Shown in pieces: positions 1-11,109 of a stretch of 64,000 nucleotides of DNA. The stretch covers positions 124,001 through 188,000 of the forward strand of contig CP114487.1 in assembly GCA_027186245.1 (NCBI GenBank), given 5' to 3'. The DNA is from Coriaria nepalensis (lineage: Eukaryota; Streptophyta; Magnoliopsida; Cucurbitales; Coriariaceae). The notes below the pieces were generated by a model. That model did not search any database and had not been told where the DNA came from. It saw nothing but the letters and a program-made list of their open reading frames with translations. The first letter of the stretch is position 1. Each line of letters begins with the position of its first letter. The position numbers and the translations under genes are program-made.

Positions 1-639
1 TGATGGATAGAGCTAGAAGTATCCAAACTGGGGTTAATTAGAGAGAAAGATGAAGGTGGATGTGGTCCATAAAGTGCACATGGGTACGTAAAGATTGAGC
101 GAAGGCAAACGACATTTTGACAGCTAAGAGAGGGGGGTCGGTCTCTGCGAGTCTTCCCTCTCACGTACATCAGATTGTAGCCATGCAATCTTTGTATGGA
201 TATGATCCTTTCCCTATCTTCTCCGGCATCCTCGCTCTATTTTTTACTAGCTTACTCTGTTTTACCCTAAACATGGAAAGAAAAAAAAAAAAAAACAGAG
301 GAAATTTTCTCCATCCGCTATTCTCTCTCAGCAGTCAGCAGTAAGCTTATCTTCTAGGACAAGATACAGAGACAACTCACTTGCGAAAAAACACATGCAT
401 GCAGGTATACACAGGGTCCGACGGTCATTGTAATGACTCGTTAGATGTCTGTTTGATACCTCTAGAATTTCATCGATCGAGGGAAGATAATATACACTTT
501 TTCCTTCCTTTCACATAATTAGGATTTCTATTGTAAGAACTTTCTCTTTACATATGATCTTTCTAGGGTTAAAATACATATTTTTTAAAAAATTGAATCA
601 AACTAATAAATATTTAAAAAGTTAACCTAAATCTCTTTT
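1..639. other. Intergenic, no gene recognised
   Basis: AT-rich DNA with short spurious ORFs, an A-run near 280 and no protein match that I recognise. It lies upstream of the peroxidase relic and may include its decayed promoter and first coding part, but I see no clear peroxidase signal here. Confidence 0.5.
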
Positions 640-921
640 TTAGCAATCTACTATGCCGTGGCTAAGTAGGCGTGCATGGGAGCTTCCTTGCTCCGCCTTC
701 ATTTCCACGACTACTTCTTTAATGTAAGTAATTTCTCATTATTCGTACGTTATCACTTATTGCGTCTGTATCTGCTTCCATGCATGCATGGTTTAATTGG
801 TAATAAATATTTTATGTTTTGTTTTGGAACATGCATATTAAACGGGGATGCGATGCTTCCATACTGTTGGACAACACAACGACTTTCAAAGGAGAGCAAA
901 TGGACTTTAATTAGTTGAAAG
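640..921 (+). pseudogene. Class III peroxidase relic (exon 1 end and exon 2 start)
   Basis: Two short blocks match the heme-distal part of secretory plant peroxidases. Block 1 (about 651-723) reads AVAK-stop-ACMGASLLRLHFHDYFFN and ends at a GT donor at 724, the usual place of intron 1. Block 2 (about 846-911) reads GCDASILLDNTTTFKGEQMD. The distal Arg and His of RLHFHD are kept. Damage is clear: a TAG replaces an expected Glu codon at about 670, the Cys of HDC is Tyr, the acceptor before GGATGC lacks AG, and similarity stops after GEQMD at an in-frame TAG. No later exons, including the proximal His region, are seen downstream. This is a truncated, non-functional relic; the family call rests on the motif pair and the intron position. 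Confidence 0.8.
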
Positions 922-2289
922 AACGGTAGAAAGAAGTACCAAGGAAGGAAGGAGGTATGTAATTCGAATTCAAATTTTAAATTCTTTGCTATTGAACCTG
1001 TGAGGAATTGTGATTGCAATTAGGGCGTGAGAAGATCACTAAGCATCCATTGATGAGCATCCACTTTGACTTCCGCCTCATAAGTCATAAGGATGTAAAG
1101 ATTTCCATAGAAAGAAGTAAGTGTTTTCAAAGATTGTTTCCAACTTCTAAAGAAAGAAATACCGCAATGGGTTATTTTTGAGAGTATTGGATATATTTGG
1201 AAGTTTGTGATTCTCTACAAGATAGATTGAAATATTAGATCCTTACTCTTAATGGTTAGTTCATGGATCTTCCATTTCTATATATCATTGAGACTTGTTG
1301 GTCAATCTTGTTCATCATCTTGCTGCGAAAGGAATTGGAGTACTTACTTTTTTTTATCCATTTAATGAGAAGGAACAAGATAAATCCTGAATACGATTTA
1401 GTATTTGTTCATACTAATCTTAGACTTCTATCCAGTAATAATAATGCATATTACAAAGAAGGGGAAAATAAAATGTGAGATATTACTAGCATAACTGTTT
1501 GAGGTTAAGACAAACATGAAGATCAATGATGGAAGAGAAATTGTATATATTTCACTCCACTGCATTTTTCATTTTCATTTCATGATTAGCTCTTTTTATG
1601 TGTGAACGTGTAAGACATAATCACGTGTTAGTGACATGTCGGAAAACTAGATTGAGCACGTGTAAGACATGATGAAACATATTGTTGCAAGGAACATATC
1701 TTCAATTAACAGAGGGGAACAACAAACCATAACTGAATTCCGTTCTGGTGAGTTGTAGGTGAATGAATGAATGAATGAATGAATCTAGAACGAAATCCCA
1801 GGTATGTAGTTAGGATTTAAACAAGATGAATAAATAATAATTGATTGGATTGTTTCCAATCAAACCATTCAAACACGACGTGTCGTGTCGTGTTTAACAT
1901 TGATGTTTGTGTACAATTAATTATAGAGCGACAAAGTGATGATGAAAAGTATGGTGTTAATATCACTTAAACTTCACCCAAATTCTACTTCCTTTTTCAT
2001 TGATTTCAACAACACGCAAAAAAAGGATCTCAAACCTCCTTACAAACTAATAAGAAACACATATTTTGTCATGAGATCATCACATAGCAATCAGATGAGT
2101 TGAATGTTGAAACTGGAGATTGTAATTTATTTATTCAAATACATAAAACTCAGTTGCAGTCGTAAAAGACGGCTTCAGCCCATTCAAATCATACGTCGTG
2201 TTTGGCAAACTCTATATTCAAATGACGGAAACACCCTTCACTCCAAACAACTGAACGACGACATCAAAGCGAGAGGAAGTAGAAACTGA
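922..2289. other. Intergenic, no gene recognised
   Basis: AT-rich spacer between the peroxidase relic and the DENN gene. It has a short GAAT tandem run near 1765-1783 and a GTCGT-rich patch near 1878-1893. ORFs are short and unrecognised. The C-run at 2290-2301 marks the approach to the DENN gene leader. Confidence 0.5.
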
Positions 2290-2301
2290 CCCCCCCCCCC
2301 C

Positions 2302-3334
2302 CTCTTTCTCTGTTCATTTCTAAAAAGCAAAGCGAGAGGAAAGTTATGTCGTTGTCGTTTAATCGCTAAAATCTTCGACTCCGATCACTTTTTATTAATA
2401 ACAACTTTAATACCCTAATCGTTTCGGAACACGATTTTTCCAGGCAAAAGTGGGAGAGGCAGAGCACTTTGTTATGGCCGCCTGAACTTCTCTTTCTCTC
2501 CTATCATTTGTTTCTTCGGCCTTATAACAGGTTTTTTTTTTTTTTTTCTTTTCCTTTTTCATCGGTATTTTCTTCTGCTAAGTTACTTTTCTCAAACTCT
2601 AGCTTTTGTTTTCTTTCGGGATAAACATCGACAAATTCATTTTCATATCAAAGTTCTTTTTTTTTTTTTTCCCTCGCGTTTTCGCTTGAATTGCTTGTTT
2701 ACGAGCTTTAGTTTTCGTGCTTGAATAAGGGATTTTTCCTAGCAACCTTAATAAGGAAAATAACAGTTAAAAAGAGAAAAAAGGAGAGAAATTTTTGAAG
2801 TCCCTTTTGTGGGGTTTCTTTTCAATATTCCTTTTGGGATGGACTGTATTGAACAAGGAATATAAATGCTATAATTTATCCATATTTTGAGCCTCTAGTC
2901 ATTTTAGATTGATAGTTTATCATCTGTATCTTATCTTGGTTGAGTTTGAGATTTTTTGGAACTTTTTTTCTTAAAGCTTTTGATTAATGTTAGTATTGGC
3001 GTATTGCTGCTGGGCATACTAACATTAACATGAGTTTAGATTCTTCTCATATTGTAGGGGATTAGTTTTCGAAGTTCAAATCTGAGATGATTTTTTTTAG
3101 TTTAAGTCCAATTGTATTGAAGTTGGAAGAGCACATAATGAGTTTGTAGAGTATATATACTGGTCAAAGACTGTATAATTTCGTTTCGACCATCATCTTG
3201 TACTTTAATTACTTATCTTGATTTGCATAACCCATAATTCTAGTATTTTTCCATAGTAGTTGTTAATCAATTCATTTTACGTATGGGTTCCTTCTGTATA
3301 TTGCATGTATTTTTATAGGAGGGAAACTTTTGGA
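2302..3334 (+). promoter_or_regulatory. 5' leader and leader intron of the DENN gene
   Basis: A probable non-coding first exon ends at a donor (AACAG|GTTTTT, intron from 2530). The intron is T-rich and ends at TTATAG (3318). The next exon starts at 3319, 16 bases before the ATG at 3335. Transcription start was not determined. An upstream in-frame ATG at 3260 lies inside this inferred intron and is unlikely to be used. Confidence 0.5.
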
Positions 3335-6300
3335 ATGGACGAGAATGAAGAAACAGGTAGCCCTAATTGGGGTGCTTCGTTTATTATGCAAACAACAGAA
3401 GATGTTGCAAGAGCAGTTGCAGCAGCAGCAGTTGCTGCTTCTACTTCTGTCCACACGCCTCGTCCATCTGTCATATTTTCATCAAAAGATGAGAGTGGAG
3501 GTAGTCCACTTCAAAGAATTCAGCGCCAGTTTACGAGAATACTCAAAGGCTCTTCAACTCCTCCCCAAGTGAAAAGCGCGGCCTACAATCCAGAAGTTTT
3601 GACTAGCCAAAAGCGTCAGTGGGCGAGCTTCCAGTTGCAGTACTTGGTATGCTATATTGTTTGGGACATCCCTTCATACTTCTCTGTTCCTTAGTCCTCT
3701 AAGGAAGAAATGTCGTGTTAATTGCTTTTTTATAACATGTTTGTTATTTTAAGTTTTCAGGATCATCGATCTTGGAAGGAGCCCACAAGGCTGTTTGAGA
3801 GCATGGTTGTGGTTGGGCTTCATCCTAATTGTGACATTCAGGCACTTCATAGGCAATATGTTGCGAGGAAGTCCGAAGGATCTGGCAGATTTCGAGCTAC
3901 ACTTGGTGGTCAGAATCAATCTCGTGTAGAACCAAATATTGAACCTCAGGTGGGAACTCTTGTCAATCAAGGTTGGTTTATAATGGAAACTAAATATCTT
4001 AAAAGTCTCGGAACATTAACTAGGAATATCCTTTCTTGACTTTCAGGTTCTATTTGTTTACCCTCCGGACAAGCATCTGCCGCTCAAATACAAGGATCTT
4101 CTTTCATTTTGCTTCCCTGGAGGCCTGGAGGTTGGGTGTATACTTGTTCAGTCTTTTCACTTTTAACTTGAATGGTTAAATATGTCTCTCTTTTCCTGAT
4201 ATTTATATGGTCGCTGTGTCCACTCATGTATTGGTATATTCTTTTTTGGTTTATTAGAGTCGTGGTAGTGATACTTGTATATTGTTGTCTCTAAGAGTTG
4301 GTACTGGTGATTTAGGTTCATGCTGTTGAGAGAACTCCTTCCATGAGTGAGTTGAATGAAATTCTTCTTGGACAGGTAATTTATCTCTGCCATGGGCCCC
4401 TCATATTATCATATCAAAAAACATTTCTCAATTTTCTGATGGTGGTCTAATTATGATGATGCTTGCTGCAGGAACGCTTTAAGCAAAGCGACCTATCATT
4501 TGTATTCCGGTTACAGGTAATTAAATTCTTTTCTGAATTTTGCTTCCTTTTTTATATTTATTCATCGTAATTTTATCTCCTTCGACATTTTCTGGTGTCC
4601 TATATGAGTTTCTCCATTACTGTAAACTACAAAGTAATAGTGCTACTTATGGTCGGAGCTGCTATTTCAATGGTATGGAAATTATGTCTCGTAGGTCGCT
4701 GATGATTCAACGTTATATGGGTGCTGTGTCTTAGTTGAAGAATTAGTTCAAAAACCATGCGGGTTACTTTCCATAGTTTCAGATACACAACCTTCCTACT
4801 CACCTTTGAGCCGCCATATATTAACCACTCGCCGATGCTATTGCATGCTTTCCCGCCTTCCATTCTTTGAACTGCATTTTGGTGTGTTGAATAGGTATGT
4901 ATGTATCATAGTTTATACTCTTTTCTTCATGACTACATGTATCTTGATCTTTTTGTTATTTTACCATAGCATCTTTACTGAAGAAAGGCTCGAAAGGTTA
5001 GCTAAAGGTATTGATATTCTAAATTCCGAATCTGCTGAGAATTGTGGTGATGAAGAATATGTGGCAGAAGATATAGATAGTTTGTCATTGAATCAGAGAG
5101 ATTCTCAAGATAGGGATTATGGGATGGAAGAAACTTCCCAATGTGCTACTGATTATGAAAGTCAGCCAGAGCATCAGGTGCTTCAGGGTGACTTTCACTT
5201 CGTAAAGAAAGACCTCAGTGATAGTTTAGTTGTTCCAGTTGAGGCAGAAACAGACATGGTCATGGCTAAGCTAGACTCTGGTACTACAAACCAAGAAGAT
5301 TGTAGTAACAATGTTGACGACTTTTCGAGAAACAAACAATTTCCAAATGCTGTTTTGCCTTTCCTGCGATATTATCAATATGAAAGCTCTGATTCCTCCT
5401 CCAGGTATAGAATATCTGTGTATACAATCAACATTGTATCTGTCTTTTGTCCAAGTTACTTGAGTTTGTAAACTCATGTGATACCTTTTTTTATGCAGCT
5501 TTCAGGGGTCTCCAAGTGAAGACAGGAATTCTAGGAGTGACATTGATGATACAGAGACAGAGGAGCCCACTTTCTCTGAGCAGGAAGATCCAAATGACCA
5601 TATTGAAATTTTCGAGTGGGCTAAGGTTTTTGTGACTCTCCTTTGGATGGAATCATATGTATTCTTTAGCTATATGCAATTTGGTTCTTGTGCACTAATA
5701 TTAGAATCATCTTTTTTTCCAGGAAAATAACCATGGATCATTGCAAATTCTATGCGAGTATTACCAATTACATTGTCCTGCTAGGGGTTCCACCCTTAGC
5801 TTTCATCCCTTGGAGCATCTACATCCCTTGGAATATCGTAGAGCAGATGAAACAGTTTTACACGTTACTGGCTCGACCATTGATTTAAGATCTTGCAGTT
5901 CAAGCTTGGCAATGGTTGAGGTAACCTTAGGAATGGCTTGGTGGGGACCAGATAATCCAATCTCCCTGCTTTCACTTTTTCAAGATTTAAGCAGTACATT
6001 TCCCATAGCAATCATCCTGCACACAGAAACCCAAACTAAATTTCTTTGCGCTTTTTATGGTAGCTTACATGTACCTTTGTTGCTGTTGATCCTTTGCAGG
6101 CACGAAGTGCACTCTTGGCAGAGGAGGAAGCAACTGCCTTATCTATATGGGCCATCGCATGCTTGTGTGGTTCCTTACGCCTTGATAACGTATGGTCATG
6201 CGAATCATTTTTACCTTTTGGTTTCTTCTTAGTTTTTTATTGAGAGACTTGGAACTATCAGCTGTATTTTCCCTTTGCAGATATTAATGTTATTTGCTGG

Positions 6301-7708
6301 AGCACTGTTGGAAAAGCAGATAGCCATTATATGTTCCAACCTGGTATGTACCTATTTTCTTATGAAGACAAAAACAATAAAACAAAAAAAATAAAACAAA
6401 AAAATAAAAAAGAATAAAAGCAGCCTTTGGAAAATACTTGTCTCACAAGCTCTTTGAATACAGGGTATCCTATCCGCTTCGGTTCTTTCAGTTATACCCC
6501 TGATTCGTCCCTATCAATGGCAAAGCCTTCTAATGCCAGTATAGTTTCTATCTGATAAAAACTTTGGCCTGTGAAAATTTTTTTCGTTTGCTTTTATTTT
6601 GATTTTGCTTCCTTTTCTTGTCTGTTAAATGACATAAAACTAATAGGTTCTACCAAATGACATGCTGGATTTTTTGGATGCACCTGTTCCGTATATAGTG
6701 AGTGCTCTTTGACAATTTGGTTGTTTTGTTGTTTTCCTTTAGTAGCTAGATTAATATTCATTGGTGGGTTTTGAAGAGTATTTATTTACCCTTCTGGTTT
6801 AGTACTAACAGTAAATCTTAAATTTAGGTCGGTGTAAAGAATAAAACCAATGAAGTACAGTCAAAGTTGACTAACGTCATTCTGGTTGACATCAACAAAA
6901 ACCAGGTGAGTTTCTGCTAGAAGTGCAGGCCCAATTTGGTAATGTATTGTTTTACCTTTGACTTACTGTTCTGCATTGCACGATGCTATAGGTAAAGGCG
7001 CCAACTATACCTCAACTTCCAAAATACAGGGAGTTAGTTTTGTCCTTAAGTCCACATCATGCAAAACTTGTAGGAGAAAGCTATTTGGGGAAGAAAAGGC
7101 CAGTTTATGAATGCACTGAAGAGCAGGTTTTCTCATTGCTAATATTGCCGTACTCAAATCACATTTTGTTCAAAATTTGATCTTATTTTTTCAACACCGT
7201 GTAGGTTGAAGCTGCAAAGGGTTTCCTAAAAGTGCTAAGAACGTACTTGGATTCGCTTTGCTCCAATCTCCGTTCCCATACAATCACAAATGTGCAATCT
7301 AATGATGATAAGGTAGGTTTATTTGTTTACTTGAAACAAGGAAATTGTATTGCAATGAACATTTTATCTCATCAATGAAACAATGAATGTCATATTCATA
7401 TTTATCTCTGTTTCCTAAACCTTGTGAATTCTAGGTGTCATTGCTCTTGAAGGAAAGCTTTATCGACTCGTTCCCAAGCCGTGACCGGCCATTCATGAAG
7501 GTGAGCTGCTTTCCTTGTCGATCCATTTTATTATGCTCTTTAACTTGCTTAAGTTGCTGGAAGCACAATTTTTAACCTGTTTTTTGTTTTTGTTTTTGTT
7601 TTTGTTTTTGTTGTGTGGCTTCTGTCTTGTGGCAATCAGTTGTTTCTGGACACACAACTATTTTCTGTACATACAGATCTTGTTCTCTCTTTCTTCCAGA
7701 AGGAATAG
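3335..7708 (+). CDS. DENN (AEX-3) domain-containing protein
   Basis: Probable Rab-GTPase guanine-nucleotide exchange factor of the plant DENN family (like Arabidopsis At5g35560). 18 coding exons: 3335-3646, 3761-3949, 4047-4130, 4316-4375, 4472-4516, 4695-4894, 4970-5404, 5499-5625, 5723-5920, 6100-6189, 6281-6343, 6464-6538, 6647-6697, 6828-6905, 6992-7126, 7205-7312, 7435-7500, 7640-7708. They join to 794 residues in frame. The uDENN part begins near residue 168 (LFVYPPDKHLPLKYKDLLSF). A long acidic linker is encoded by exon 7. The cDENN core follows (about 485-650, including LEKQIAIICSNLGILSASVL), then dDENN to the end (DLVLSFFQKE). The N-terminus has an Ala-rich stretch. All introns are GT-AG. 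Rab target and membrane site cannot be read from sequence. Confidence 0.9.
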
Positions 7709-8107
7709 TCAGAACGAAGAATGATAGTGAAGGTTAGGACAGAGTGATATGATCTTGTTGTAACTTGAACGCAAGTTCAGTGATTATAGAATTAATAATC
7801 ATTTCTGTATGAGTTTTTGGAGTTTGTTGGCTCATAATTTAGAGAAGAAAATGCACCTCTTATCGTATGTATCTTCCTCTCTGAATTTTTGTTTGAGAAT
7901 GTAGAAGGAATGTTAGTAGTGAGAACATGAAGGTGAGAATAGAAATATGTTTGTACACCTACAAGATTTGATCAAAATGTGATGGGGATGAAGTGCGAAG
8001 TGGGGTCTTGTGCCAAAAGGAAAAGAAAAGGCGGTTGACGTAGGCATGTGTTGGAGTCTTCCACTTGATAGGAAATTTCATTGAATAGTTATATGTTAGT
8101 GCACCCT

Positions 8108-8152
8108 CTGCTTCCTGCTTCCTGCTTCCTGCTTCCTGCTTCCTGCTTCCTG
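8108..8152. repeat. Heptanucleotide tandem repeat (CTGCTTC)
   Basis: About six perfect head-to-tail copies of a 7-base unit in non-coding DNA between the DENN and GRF genes; a likely length-variable marker. Confidence 0.9.
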
Positions 8153-8452
8153 CTCTGCTCTACAATCTCTTACTCATTATGGCTTATCCAATAGTAACAG
8201 TATCAGTAACTTCTCTACCATATTCAAATGGCCTAAATGAAATCAATCGCTCGCTCGTACACTATACTATACTAACGTCTACACCTTTCCCTCTCAATTA
8301 TTTTCAGTTCAGTGAAAAAGGATATTTTGTACGATGGTCTATTATTATTTTTTTAAATTTCTTTGGTGTTGAGTTTTATCTGTTGAAGTTGTGTGATCAT
8401 ACACGGTAACAATAATGGACTATCAAACTTTTAGGAGTTACCTATGCGGTTG

Positions 8453-8566
8453 GACGTGAGACTTGTTTTAACTGTTGAAGTTACGTGATCCTGAGGGTCA
8501 CGATGGTCTATTCTTGTTACCGTATATGATCACGTAACTTCAACAATTAAAACAAGTCTCACGTCG
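8453..8566. repeat. Imperfect inverted repeat, MITE-like hairpin
   Basis: The arm starting at 8453 (GACGTGAGACTTGTTTTAAC...) is matched in reverse complement by the arm ending at 8566, with arms of about 36 bases and few mismatches. A second overlapping inverted match pairs about 8382-8417 with about 8506-8551, so the stretch can fold in two ways. No transposase ORF and no clear target duplication was seen, so a MITE origin is only inferred. Confidence 0.65.
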
Positions 8567-9896
8567 TAAGAACTAGCAAGGTAAAAATGATGGTGAGTAA
8601 GTACATAGTTGCTGGTGAGCATGTATGTACATAACGTATGTTATGATCATATGTTTACATTGATTAAACATAACATGCTGGTGAGCAAGTACATAGTTGA
8701 GATGATGTAAGTGTAAGAACTAACGAGGTAAAAATGGTTTTGAGTGTTGAGATATGAATCCAGATCTTTCTCCAATGCCAACGGAAGTTAATATGAAGCG
8801 AAGCGAAGCAAATAAATGCAGCAGGAAGAAAGCAGGGCAGGGCTGATGGGGTTGGAGAGAGTGATTGTTCAGATGGGAAATGATGAATTTATTTGCAGAG
8901 GGCAGTGGTTGATCGGACTTTCACCAAAATGATATTGCTTTCAAAAGAAGAGGACCGAAAACAAGTGTCCAAGATTACCACTTTCTCTACTCAAATCTAC
9001 TAATTACTACATTGCTGCTGCTGTTTGCTGTTTGCTGTTTGCTGCTTGCTGGCTTGCTGGCTTGCTGCTAGCTCTATAAACATAAAGCAAAAGCAAAGGA
9101 AGAGGGCTCCACTGTTTTTTGATCAGAAGCTAAAAAACAGAGTCCTCTTGACCTGACTCAAATCAATTGAGTTGATATATTTTTTATTTTTATTGGAATT
9201 CCGAAAATGAAAAAGATGAAAGTGGGGAATACTGGAGAGTGATCAGAGAAAACTGAGAGGGAAAAAGGAACAGAAAAAAGTAAAAGAGTTTAGTAGCAGT
9301 AAAAGCTTCAACACTTCCACCCTACTCTCTCTCTCTTCATCTCTCTCAGATAATAATAATGTTGTATTGTATTGTATAAATTATAATATGATAAAAGTAT
9401 CTGTCCTCTTTCCTTTTTTTTTAATTTTTTTTACATTTAATATTTTGTGTTAGTTTATGGGTTTCCGTAGAGAAGTCAGAGACAAGAGCTGCTACTAACA
9501 GAGGCAGCTTAGCCTGCAGAACCAGAAGCTGCAGACAGGTACAGTCATAATCTGAGTAGAGAGAGAGAGGTGAGTGAGCATGCAGCATTATTATCAGAAC
9601 ACCATTAGTTTTGTACATGCACAGAAGATTTTGCAGCCCAATGGTCCCTGAAATAAATATACCTACTCTATTATACTCTCTCTCTCTCTCTAGTCAAAGG
9701 AACTCTCCTCCTACTTCTGATCTCCCACTAATAATAATCCAAGCCAAGCAGCAAGAGGATTATTAGGTTTCTTGATTCTTTTAGAAACCCTACTCTTACT
9801 CCTCTTTTCTCTTCAATATCCTCAACACCTCTATTCTCTCACCTGGACTAGCTTCTTCTTTGATCATCTCTAGCTCTTGTATATTTAATAAAAATC

Positions 9897-11109
9897 ATGA
9901 GTAGCAGTGGTAGAAACAGGTTACCGTTCACTGCAACTCAGTGGCAAGAGCTAGAACATCAAGCTCTCATCTTCAAGTACATGGTCTCAGACATACCCAT
10001 CCCCCCTGATCTCCTCTTTAGCGTCAAAAGAAGCTGCTCTTCTACTTCTACCTGCTTGGACTCTCCTTTCACTCCTGCCCTCTTCCCTCACCAACCTCAG
10101 CACAGTAAGATAGAAAACTCTCTCTCTCTCTCTCTCTCTCATTTGAGTACTCATCACATATATGACTTTGTGGGTGCAGTGGGATGGAACTATCTGCAGA
10201 TGGGTCCAGGGAGAAAAATAGATCCAGAGCCAGGAAGGTGCAGAAGAACAGATGGGAAGAAATGGAGATGCTCAAAGGAAGCATACCCTGATTCTAAGTA
10301 CTGTGAAAGACACATGCATAGAGGTAAAAACCGTTCAAGAAAGCCTGTGGAAGTTTTAAAAACAGCCTCACTTACTACTATTTCTACTTCTCCTACTACT
10401 ACTCCTACTACTATAACTTCATCAGAACCTCAATCTCCCTACCTGCATTCCCCTTACAGTAATAGTCATAATAATAACCATCTTACCCATTACCCTTTTG
10501 CTTACCAAAACATGTATTCCCTGAAACAGCCTGAGATTGACCTGTTCGACTCTGCTTCTTACTCTGATACCAATAAGGATTACAGGTTTGTCTGAACTAA
10601 TTAAACACGAGCTATTATATGTTATGTTTTAAGGGAAGGACTAGCTTAGTGTTGATTTTGTGATTTTTTATCATGGAAGAAGAAACAGGTATGTTTATGG
10701 GATGAAAAAGGAGGTGGACGAACATGCCTTTTTCTCAGCAGAGCCTTCTTCTGGAACAATGCGAGGCTTCTCTTCTTCATCCAATGATCATGAGTCTTCT
10801 TCTTGGCAACTAACACCACTCACTATGAGTTGCTGCTCTTCTTCCTCATCCTCTAAACAACACAAGAGAGCTGATCATCAGGATGATTGTTATAATGGGG
10901 TATTGGAGAGAGTGGAAGAACCGCATGAAAAGACGGTTCATAGATTCTTCGACGAATGGCCGCCGCCTAAGGACAGAGAAACATGGCTAGACTTGGATGA
11001 GAAGTCGTCTAACGCTAATGCTGGTTCGGTCTCTGCTATCCGCCTCTCCATGTCTATCCCTAGTACTACTACATCTCATCATTCCCAGGATTTCTCCTCC
11101 CTCTTTTGA
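9897..11109 (+). CDS. GRF: Growth-regulating factor (GRF) transcription factor
   Basis: Plant-specific nuclear transcription factor of leaf and meristem growth that acts with GIF co-activators. Exons 9897-10104, 10180-10585 and 10689-11109 join to 344 residues. The QLQ domain (about 10-45, with Q15, L19, Q22) binds GIF. The WRC domain (about 80-120) has the zinc set C90, C100, C111, H114 and a basic patch. Exon 3 starts with [15 protein letters not shown] and has an FFD-like motif (HRFFDEWPP) and a TQL-like tail (IRLSMSIP). The miR396 target lies at 10332-10352 in the WRC coding region. Intron 1 is only 75 bases, a multiple of three with no stop, so unspliced RNA stays open. Upstream is a CT-rich leader. 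It looks like the GRF5/GRF4-like group, but I cannot assign the paralogue. Confidence 0.95.
10332..10352 (+). promoter_or_regulatory. miR396 target site
   Basis: The 21 bases match the conserved GRF miR396 site (CGTTCAAGAAAGCCTGTGGA plus A), including the extra base that leaves a one-nucleotide bulge against miR396. It encodes RSRKPVE at the end of the WRC domain, the standard location. It implies post-transcriptional repression of this GRF by miR396. Confidence 0.95.

Larger units (their letters stand above)
7709..9896 (+). promoter_or_regulatory. Spacer and probable GRF promoter/leader
   Basis: Holds the 3' flank of the DENN gene, then microsatellites and small repeats (a 7-mer tandem at 8108-8152, an inverted repeat at 8453-8566, GCTGTTT-type repeats at 9015-9065). 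The last 600 bases are CT-rich, with CTCTCT runs near 9330 and 9676-9690, as is common in long GRF leaders. The ORFs are not protein-like. Confidence 0.45.

Noticed and set aside
3260..3334. Upstream in-frame ATG extending the DENN protein
   Set aside because: A good splice acceptor (TTATAG, ending 3318) lies between it and the conserved start MDENEE, so this stretch is most likely intron.
8108..8152. Possible CRISPR-like repeats
   Set aside because: Head-to-tail 7-mers without spacers in plant nuclear DNA; a minisatellite.
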